A DNA stretch of 64,000 nt from JACVRW01 sp963751835 (lineage in GTDB: Bacteria; Actinomycetota; Thermoleophilia; Solirubrobacterales; Thermoleophilaceae): positions 3,386 through 67,385 of the forward strand of contig CAVVWD010000032.1 in assembly GCA_963751835.1 (NCBI GenBank), written 5' to 3'. Position 1 is the first letter of the stretch, and every line of letters starts with the position of its first letter. The position numbers and the translations under genes are program-made. The notes below the pieces were generated by a model. It saw nothing but the letters and a program-made list of their open reading frames with translations. It did not search any database and was not told the origin of the DNA. Shown in pieces: positions 58,405 through 64,000 of this stretch.

Positions 58405-59064
58405 TTACACCGCGTCTGCTCCGCCCGCCAGCTCCCGGAGCTGCTTGCGGACGTGCAACACCCGTTGGAAAGTGGTGAAAATGGTCAGCGCCGCCATCGC
58501 GTAGATGGCGGGCTCGAGCAGATCGACGTCCGGCAGAACCTCCTCGGCCGCGAAGACGAGGCCGATCGAGAGGATGACCACGCGGACGGGCCGCGAGGCG
58601 ATCCCGACCTTGCACTCGACCCCGATCGCCTCGGCACGGGCGCGGGTGTAGCTGACCGAGAACGAGCCGACGACGGCGAGCACCGTGATCCCGGTCGCGA
58701 GGTCGTCCTGCTGCTGGGCGAAATAGGCCGCCACCGCCGCGAGCACGATGCCCTCGGACACGCGGTCGAGCGTCGAGTCGAGGAAGGCGCCGAAGGGGGT
58801 GCCCTTGCCCGACATGCGCGAGTAGCGCCCGTCGAGCATGTCGCAGACCGAGCCGAGGATGAACGCGATGCCGGCGAGCAAGAAGTGGTTCTCGACGATC
58901 AAGACGGCCGCCACGACGTTGCCGAGCAGCCCGGTGATCGAGATCGCGTTGGGGGTGAGCCTCGACTCGATCAGGCGGTCGCGCGCGAGCGTCCTGATCT
59001 CGGTCGCGGTCAGTGGACCGCCGTTGCCTCCTCTGCGTGGCTGCTCGCGAAGCTGGTCCGTCAC
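58405..59064 (-). CDS. CDP-alcohol phosphatidyltransferase, possible phosphatidylinositol-phosphate synthase
   Basis: 219 residues with about six helices. The signature D-x2-DG-x2-SR-x8-G-x3-D-x3-D is complete at DMLDGRYSRMSGKGTPFGAFLDSTLDR. Family members move a phosphatidyl group from CDP-diacylglycerol to an alcohol. The direct upstream position relative to ino1 suggests inositol 3-phosphate as acceptor, as in mycobacterial PIP synthase (inference). GTG at 59064 overlaps the PAP2 stop (GTGA) and is preferred to a TTG at 59100. Confidence 0.9.
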   Translation of the reverse strand: MTDQLREQPRRGGNGGPLTATEIRTLARDRLIESRLTPNAISITGLLGNVVAAVLIVENHFLLAGIAFILGSVCDMLDGRYSRMSGKGTPFGAFLDSTLDRVSEGIVLAAVAAYFAQQQDDLATGITVLAVVGSFSVSYTRARAEAIGVECKVGIASRPVRVVILSIGLVFAAEEVLPDVDLLEPAIYAMAALTIFTTFQRVLHVRKQLRELAGGADAV

Positions 59065-59864
59065 GCCGGCGCCTTGACGGCGCCGCTGCGCCACGCCCAA
59101 GCCTCAGGCCTGGCACGTGCGAAGCCGGCGCTGGCGGCGTACGCCGATGCCGCGGCCACGAGCGCGCCCAGCGCCGCGTCGAGCCAGTAGTGGTTGGCGG
59201 TGACCATGACCACGAAGGTCACGACGAGTGGGTAAACCGCCCAGAGCGCCTTGAACACCCGGTTCTTGACGAGCATGAAGGCGGGGATGGCGATCATCAG
59301 CGCGAAGGCCACGTGCATGCTCGGCACGGCCGCGAACGGGTTGTAGAGGACGTTTGCGCTCGTCTCAGCGCTCTCGCCCACCCAGGTCGCGACCGTATCC
59401 GTGAACCCCCACTCGGGCAGGAAGCGCGGCGGGGCAGTCGGGAAGGCCAGGTAGCCCACCAGCGCCAGTCCCATCGCGACCACGAACATGTTGCGCACGT
59501 AGTAGTAGGCGTGGTTGCGCGCAAGGTAGAGCCAGATCAGGAACGTCGTCGTGACGACGAAGTGCGAGTTCACGTACATCCAGTTCGCGAACGTCAGCAG
59601 CCAATCCTCGCCCTTTGCCCAGGCCTGCAGCCCGGGCTCGAAGAAGAGCCCCAGCGAGCGTTCGATGTCGACCAGGGCGCGCGCGTTCTCGAAGGCGAGG
59701 CCCGCCTGTCCGTCGACGAAGCCGCGCACCAGCCGGTAGATGTAGTAGGCCCCCGCGAAGAGGGCGAGCTGGCGGATCGCGTCGAGCCAGCCGTTCGGGA
59801 GCCAGCGCCCCGTCTGCCGCCATATCCGGACCAGCTGCTTGTAGAGCGGGTGGGTTCGGGGCAC
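59061..59864 (-). CDS. PAP2/Aur1-like membrane phosphotransferase
   Basis: 267 residues, about six helices. The PAP2 motifs are AVPSMHVAFAL (C2) and TANHYWLDAALG (C3), with FPTAPPR between helices, as in inositol-phosphotransferase Aur1-type proteins rather than soluble acid phosphatases. It could remove or transfer a phosphate or inositol-phosphate headgroup at the outer membrane face. Coupled to the CDP-alcohol transferase by GTGA. Confidence 0.88.
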   Translation of the reverse strand: MPRTHPLYKQLVRIWRQTGRWLPNGWLDAIRQLALFAGAYYIYRLVRGFVDGQAGLAFENARALVDIERSLGLFFEPGLQAWAKGEDWLLTFANWMYVNSHFVVTTTFLIWLYLARNHAYYYVRNMFVVAMGLALVGYLAFPTAPPRFLPEWGFTDTVATWVGESAETSANVLYNPFAAVPSMHVAFALMIAIPAFMLVKNRVFKALWAVYPLVVTFVVMVTANHYWLDAALGALVAAASAYAASAGFARARPEAWAWRSGAVKAPA

Positions 59865-59875
59865 GACCCAAGAGC

Positions 59876-61594
59876 CTAGCCGGTCACACTGTCGTCACAT
59901 CTGCGTCCCCTCTGGAACAGCCGCTCAGGGGAGAAGCGGGTCGACAGCCGCACGAAGCCCTCCTCTTCCGCGATCACCTTCGTCCAGTCGCCGTGCGGCT
60001 CGACGCAGGCGTTCGAGGCGAACCAGTAGGGCGTCCAGCGCACCTTCACTATCGCCTCGCCGGGCCGCTTGACGTCGAGCAGGAGCTCGTCCGACTGCAG
60101 CTGCTCGAGCACCACGTTGGCGTCCTTCTGCGGGATCACGAGCGGCGCGGCCAGCAGCACGTCGTACACGCGCCAGTCATCGGACTTCCAGCGCAGGCGC
60201 AGGTAGGGGAGGCCCTTCTCGATCAGCGCCCGCTCCCCGTAGGAGCTCTTGTCCGGCTTGGCGCTCGGGAGCGCGACGTAGCGGACCGCGTTGTCGGAAA
60301 GCCAGCTCGCATAGGTGAGCCGGTTGATGCCCTCGCGGTAGAAGATCGGGTGCAATCCGGTGTCGAGCTGACGCAGCCAGCCGCGCGCGAGCGGCATCTC
60401 CATCGCGACCTCCGAGCCCTCCCAGTGGCTGCGCGTGAACGGGATCTCGATGCGGCGCTGGTCGGGCAGGGTGTAGAGGAACTGGCGCAGCGGCTCGAAG
60501 TAGTCGGACTTGGCCGCCGGGTCCTCGATGTACTTCTTGACGTCGCGGACGGCGGGCGACCACTGCCAGAGCGCGAGCGTCGCGAAGGCGGCGACGAGCA
60601 GCGGCAGCACGATCAGCCGGTAGCGGAAGCGCCGGCCCCAGAGCGCGCAGAGCAGCACGGGACCGCCGAACAGCGCGCCGAGGCGCACCGCGTTGCCGCC
60701 CATCGGCGTCTCGACGGCGAGCGCGAGCGTGGCGCCCAGCGCGTAGAGCACCGCGCCCCAGCGCAGAGCAGCCTCCTCGCGTGGCAGCACGATCAGGCAG
60801 GCGAGCGCAAACAGCGGGATCGGCACGTAGGCGGAGGTGGGGAAGGGCGCCCAGCCGCCCTCCGGGAACGCCCAGGCGAGAAACAGCGGCGGGATGAGCG
60901 CCGCCGCACAGATCGCGAGCCCCTCGCGGCGCTTGATGCGGTCGCGGCGTTCGGCGATTGCGTACGCCACGCCCGCCATCGCCAGGAACAGCCCCGCCAC
61001 GGGGCTCCCGAGCGAGCAGAACACGGCCAGCGCGATCGCGAGCCCGTAGCGGTGGCGCTGGAGCGCCAGCAGCGCGGCGAGGCCGAAGGCCACGCCGATC
61101 GCAAACGGGAGCCGGCTCGTGAACAGGAGCGTCGCCGTCGCGGCGCCGAACCAGATCGAGCCCCAGCGCGCGCGCTCCTCGCCGAAATGACCGCGCACGA
61201 GCGGCGGGAATAGGGCGGCCGAGGCGACGGCCGCGAGCGCGAGCGCCAGCGGCGGGCCAAGTAGCCAGGCAAGCGGCGGTGAGAGGATCGAGTAGGCAGG
61301 CGTGTGATGGCCGCCGTACCACTGGCCGTTCCAGAGCGTGAAGCCCTCCTCACCGAACAGGTCCGCGCGGAAGGTATGCGCGGCGAGGTCGACCGTGCGC
61401 GGCTGCCAGATCAGGTAGACGATCGCGAACAGCACGGCGATGACGATCGGCGCGGCATGCCACGGATCGATGCGCCGGTACAAGCGTTGCACCGCCTCCC
61501 GGCGCTGCCGGAGGCGAGGGAGGGGCGCCTCCGCGGGCTCGGTGGCCGGAGCCCTGGGCGGCGCTGTGACGGCAGACAGCAGGGCGCGCAGCAC
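59876..61594 (-). CDS. Large multi-spanning membrane protein, possibly GT-C glycosyltransferase-like
   Basis: 572 residues with about ten helices up to residue 345, then a ~220-residue soluble C-terminal domain outside the membrane. An early extracytoplasmic loop has acidic residues (DLFGEEGFTLWNGQWYGGHH), where GT-C enzymes carry their catalytic Asp. No family motif is certain. It lies 11 bases upstream of the PAP2 gene on the same strand and so belongs to the inositol-lipid cluster. A polyprenyl-linked sugar transfer is possible but unproven. Confidence 0.75.
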   Translation of the reverse strand: MLRALLSAVTAPPRAPATEPAEAPLPRLRQRREAVQRLYRRIDPWHAAPIVIAVLFAIVYLIWQPRTVDLAAHTFRADLFGEEGFTLWNGQWYGGHHTPAYSILSPPLAWLLGPPLALALAAVASAALFPPLVRGHFGEERARWGSIWFGAATATLLFTSRLPFAIGVAFGLAALLALQRHRYGLAIALAVFCSLGSPVAGLFLAMAGVAYAIAERRDRIKRREGLAICAAALIPPLFLAWAFPEGGWAPFPTSAYVPIPLFALACLIVLPREEAALRWGAVLYALGATLALAVETPMGGNAVRLGALFGGPVLLCALWGRRFRYRLIVLPLLVAAFATLALWQWSPAVRDVKKYIEDPAAKSDYFEPLRQFLYTLPDQRRIEIPFTRSHWEGSEVAMEMPLARGWLRQLDTGLHPIFYREGINRLTYASWLSDNAVRYVALPSAKPDKSSYGERALIEKGLPYLRLRWKSDDWRVYDVLLAAPLVIPQKDANVVLEQLQSDELLLDVKRPGEAIVKVRWTPYWFASNACVEPHGDWTKVIAEEEGFVRLSTRFSPERLFQRGRRCDDSVTG

Positions 61595-61630
61595 GGCGCA
61601 GGTGAGGCTAGTGGATCGGCGCGTCTCCGC

Positions 61631-62407
61631 TCACCCGGATTGGCCGAAGAAGCCGGCCACACGCCCCACGAGCTCGGGCCGCTCCAGCCAGGTCCAGTGG
61701 CCGGCGTCCACCAGCTCGAGCTCGGTGTGGCCGCCCAGGGCATCGGCCGTGCGCTGCCCGAACTCGGCCGGAATGTAGGGGTCGGCCGTAGGCCAGATGA
61801 CGAGCGCCGGGCAGCGCAGCTCGCCGAGCCGCGCGCCGGCGCGCTCGAGGACCTCCGGTGGCGAGGCCCGGTAGAGCTTGAGGATCGCGCGCTGGGTGCC
61901 CTGGTCGAAGCACTCCCAGGCGCGGTCGGCGAGCTCGCGGGGCAGCTCGCGCCGGAACGCCCGGCGCGTGGTGAAGCCCATCATCAGCTCGCCGAGCAGC
62001 GGCGTGCGCCAGCCGCGCGCCGTGCGATGCCAGCGGTAGCCCGGCAGGAAGGGAACCGTCGTGAACACGACGAGCCGCTCGATCCGCTCCGGGAAGCGCT
62101 GCGCGAACGCCAGGCCGACACTGCCCCAGTCGTGCATGACGAGCGAGAGCCGCTCCAGGCCCATCTGCTCGACGAAGGCCTCGAGGAAGCGGTCGTAGCC
62201 CGCGATCGAGTAGTCGAACTCGGCGGGCTTGGCGGAGCGGCCGAAGCCGGGCAGGTCGGGAGCGAGCCCGCCGAGGCGCTCGAGGAAGGGGATCCAGTCG
62301 AACGAGGCCGTCGGCACCCCGTGGAGATAGAGGATCGGCGCGTCCCCGGCCCTGCGCCAGTGGACCTCCAGATCCGCGACCTCGGCGTGCTCTTCCGTGA
62401 TCTCCAT
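61631..62407 (-). CDS. Alpha/beta hydrolase, epoxide hydrolase/haloalkane dehalogenase-like
   Basis: 258 residues. The nucleophile elbow reads VMHDWGSVG, so Asp rather than Ser is the nucleophile, as in epoxide hydrolases and haloalkane dehalogenases. Other motifs: oxyanion YLHGVPTASFDW, acid in WPTADPYIP and base His in DAGHWTWLERPE. Substrate unknown. It is read divergently from the DNA glycosylase gene, 30 bases apart. Confidence 0.88.
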   Translation of the reverse strand: MEITEEHAEVADLEVHWRRAGDAPILYLHGVPTASFDWIPFLERLGGLAPDLPGFGRSAKPAEFDYSIAGYDRFLEAFVEQMGLERLSLVMHDWGSVGLAFAQRFPERIERLVVFTTVPFLPGYRWHRTARGWRTPLLGELMMGFTTRRAFRRELPRELADRAWECFDQGTQRAILKLYRASPPEVLERAGARLGELRCPALVIWPTADPYIPAEFGQRTADALGGHTELELVDAGHWTWLERPELVGRVAGFFGQSG

Positions 62408-62437
62408 GGGCGCGGGTTCATACCATCACCGGCTCAC

Positions 62438-63103
62438 ATGGCCGACCGGCGCAGGCTCCGCACCATCCGTGACCGTCTCCGCAGGGAGTACGGGCGGCCG
62501 ATCCTGCGTCCGCACGGCGCGCCGATCGACGAGCTGATCCTCACGGTCCTCTCGCAGAACACGAACGACCGCAACCGCGACGTGGCCTGGGGACGCCTGC
62601 GCGAGCGCTTCGACTCCTGGGCGGAGGTGGCCGCCGCGCCGGTGGAGGAGATCGAGGACGCGATCCGCCCGGGTGGGCTCGCTCCCACCAAGGCAGTGCG
62701 GATCAGGCAGATCCTCGAGGCGATCGGTGACGACGACCTCGCCTGGCTCGCCGATGCCCCGCTCGACGAGGCGCGCGACTACCTCTGCGACCTGCCCGGC
62801 GTGGGCCGCAAGACGGCCGCCTGCGTGCTGCTCTTCGCGTTCGGCCGCCCCGAGGTGCCCGTGGACACGCACGTCTACCGGGTCGGCTCCCGGCTCGGGC
62901 TCTGGCGCGAGAAGGCCTCCTTCCTCGAGGCCCACGACGAGATGCTGCGGCTCGTGGGGGACGACGGGCAGGAGGCCTACGAGGTGCACATGCTGCTGAT
63001 CCGCCATGGGCGGCGCACCTGCTCGGCCCGCTCTCCGGACTGCGCTGCATGTCCGCTCAGACGGATGTGCCCCGAGGGCCGCCGGCGGCTCGCCAGGGAA
63101 TGA
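62438..63103 (+). CDS. Endonuclease III-like DNA glycosylase
   Basis: 221 residues. HhH-GPD fold with catalytic Lys125 in LPGVGRKTAACVL and Asp143 in VPVDTHVYRVGSRLG. The C-terminal 4Fe-4S cysteines C195-x6-C202-x2-C205-x5-C211 are complete. It removes oxidised pyrimidines and nicks the abasic site. The N-terminus is shorter than EndoIII of E. coli and the entry LILTVLSQNTNDRNRDVAW differs from the usual LSAQATD, so an Nth-like paralogue is possible. Confidence 0.9.
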   Translation: MADRRRLRTIRDRLRREYGRPILRPHGAPIDELILTVLSQNTNDRNRDVAWGRLRERFDSWAEVAAAPVEEIEDAIRPGGLAPTKAVRIRQILEAIGDDDLAWLADAPLDEARDYLCDLPGVGRKTAACVLLFAFGRPEVPVDTHVYRVGSRLGLWREKASFLEAHDEMLRLVGDDGQEAYEVHMLLIRHGRRTCSARSPDCAACPLRRMCPEGRRRLARE

Positions 63104-63125
63104 GCGCTCAGCTTCGCCTAGCGGG

Positions 63126-63665
63126 CTACTGGATTTCCAGCGCGTCGATCACGAACACGAGCGTCTCGTTCGGTCCGATCGACGGCGGGGCGCCCTGCGC
63201 GCCGTAGGCCTGCTCCGGCGGGATCGTCAGCTTGCGCCGGCCGCCCTTCTTGAGGCCGACGAGGCCCTTCTCCCAGCCTTCGATCACCTGCCCCGCCCCG
63301 AGCGGGACCGGGAACGGTTGGCCGGCGTCCCACGAGGCGTCGAACTCCTCGCCGGTCGAGAAGTTGACCCCGACGTAGTGCACGACGACCGTGTCACCCG
63401 GCTTGGCCCCCGGTCCCTTGCCCTTGACGATGTCCTCCTTGACGAGCTTGCGAGGAGGCGCCCCCGACGGCTTGTCGATCACGGGCTTGACGCTCGTGTC
63501 GGTGAGGTCGGGCGCGGTCTCGGTCTGCGTGTCCGCCGAGCTTTCCTCCTGACTCGTGTCCGCGGACCCCGAGTCCGCGGAGTCGTCGTCGTCCCCGCAG
63601 GCGGCCATCCCGAGCGCTGCAACCGCGGCGAGCAGCACGAGCAGGCGCATCAGTCGCGGGACCAT
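63126..63665 (-). CDS. FKBP-type peptidyl-prolyl isomerase, lipoprotein
   Basis: 179 residues. Signal with lipobox LGMAAC, then an Asp/Ser/Thr-rich spacer to about 60. The FKBP domain has GDTVVVHYVGVNFSTGEEFDASWD, PVPLGAGQVIEGWEKGLVGLKKGGRRKLTIPPEQAYG and LVFVIDALEIQ, including the conserved Trp of the active pocket. It assists folding outside the membrane. Read away from dnaK. Confidence 0.94.
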   Translation of the reverse strand: MVPRLMRLLVLLAAVAALGMAACGDDDDSADSGSADTSQEESSADTQTETAPDLTDTSVKPVIDKPSGAPPRKLVKEDIVKGKGPGAKPGDTVVVHYVGVNFSTGEEFDASWDAGQPFPVPLGAGQVIEGWEKGLVGLKKGGRRKLTIPPEQAYGAQGAPPSIGPNETLVFVIDALEIQ

Positions 63666-63720
63666 GGCGGCGGAAGCCTAATGACTGGCGGAACGCGGCG
63701 CCAGCGCCGCGTTGTGGGCA

Positions 63721-63749
63721 TTGGCCATCAGGCGATGATCTGACATACT
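63721..63749 (+). promoter_or_regulatory. Candidate sigma-70-type promoter of dnaK
   Basis: TTGGCC (63721-63726) and CATACT (63744-63749) are exactly 17 bases apart and 55 bases before the dnaK ATG. I do not see a full HAIR or CIRCE operator around it, only a half-site-like TTGCACTC at 63749-63756. Confidence 0.45.
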
Positions 63750-63803
63750 TGCACTCAGATTTCTTTCGATTCGAACTGTAAGCGGCAAAAGGAGAACAGA
63801 CGG

Positions 63804-64000
63804 ATGGGCAAGACGATCGGCATCGATCTTGGCACGACCAACTCGTGCATGGCCGTCCTCGAGGGCGGCGAGCCCACCGTGATCGAGAACGCCGAGGGCG
63901 CCCGCACGACTCCCTCGGTGGTTGCATTCACGGAGGGCGGCGAGCGTCTCGTGGGCGCGCCCGCGAAGCGCCAGGCAGTCACAAACCCCGAGAACACGAT
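63804..64000 (+). CDS. dnaK: Chaperone DnaK, 5' part only
   Basis: The first 65 codons match Hsp70: KTIGIDLGTTNSCMAVLEGG (phosphate loop 1), IENAEGARTTPSVVAF and GAPAKRQAVTNPENT. AAAGGAGAA is well placed before the ATG. The gene runs off the window end. grpE and dnaJ would be expected to follow. Confidence 0.97.
   Translation, partial: MGKTIGIDLGTTNSCMAVLEGGEPTVIENAEGARTTPSVVAFTEGGERLVGAPAKRQAVTNPENT

Noticed and set aside
63740..63775. HspR (HAIR) or HrcA (CIRCE) operator upstream of dnaK
   Set aside because: Only one half-site-like TTGCACTC is present; the required inverted partner at the right spacing is missing.
1..64000. CRISPR arrays, tRNA/rRNA genes, insertion sequences, prophage or integrase genes
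   Set aside because: I looked through the intergenic gaps and gene products for each and found none that I can support; the largest gaps hold only the repeats and hairpins described.

Overview
The window is a GC-rich (about 70%), gene-dense chromosomal segment of an actinobacterium. Genes are often fused by 1-4 base start/stop overlaps (TGATG, GTGA, ATGA). The small secreted protein near 36 kb starts with the arginine-rich plus YANVMATAAVFIALGG pattern that I associate with Thermoleophilia/Solirubrobacterales, so that class is my best guess (inference, no search run). It is mostly core-metabolism chromosome. I see no rRNA, tRNA, CRISPR array, transposase or prophage.

Layout. 1-10.4 kb: leftward rhomboid / small membrane protein / D-Ala-D-Ala carboxypeptidase cluster; a DUF4395-thioredoxin gene; leftward lipB-lipA-kelch; two tandem sulfatase-fold proteins; an HD-domain alarmone hydrolase-like gene. 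10.4-25.4 kb: two back-to-back operons for amine/GABA-type nitrogen catabolism. The leftward one reads aminotransferase, PucR regulator, alanine dehydrogenase, a 162-bp imperfect palindrome, aldehyde dehydrogenase and SRPBCC. The rightward one reads potA, potD, potB, potC, APC permease, second aminotransferase and an enolase-superfamily protein. 25.4-27.7 kb: GNAT, PLD-like and LOG genes with overlapping ends. 28-32 kb: leftward pdhA-pdhB-pdhC (E1 alpha, E1 beta, E2), with strongly acidic low-complexity extensions on E1 alpha and E2; the E3 gene lpd lies at 39.3-40.7 kb.

32-39.4 kb is odd. A HtrA-type protease, a small secreted protein, a large Ig-like secreted protein and a phosphotransferase all need one or two single-base frameshifts to be read through. 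A uracil-DNA glycosylase near 53.9 kb shows the same. The shifts sit at short runs or simple repeats, so either scattered sequence errors or decay is possible. 41-49 kb: thiE, two secreted glycoside-hydrolase-fold proteins, a FUSC-type membrane protein, and a TPP riboswitch leading thiO-thiS-thiG. 49-54 kb: argF sharing its start codon bases with a divergent EEP-family gene, an rRNA m5U methyltransferase and small proteins.

54.3-61.6 kb looks like an inositol-lipid locus. It holds a glycosyltransferase fused to a PHP hydrolase domain, inositol-3-phosphate synthase, a CDP-alcohol phosphatidyltransferase, a PAP2/Aur1-like membrane enzyme and a large multi-spanning membrane protein. The window ends with an alpha/beta hydrolase, an endonuclease III-like glycosylase, a lipoprotein FKBP and the start of dnaK.

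Non-coding structure stands out in three places: a ~255-bp dispersed repeat present twice in inverted orientation, each time between convergent genes (2.7 and 10.5 kb); the long palindrome inside the ald-aldehyde dehydrogenase operon (12.74-12.90 kb); and a stack of overlapping hairpins ending in a T6 run at 38.5 kb.
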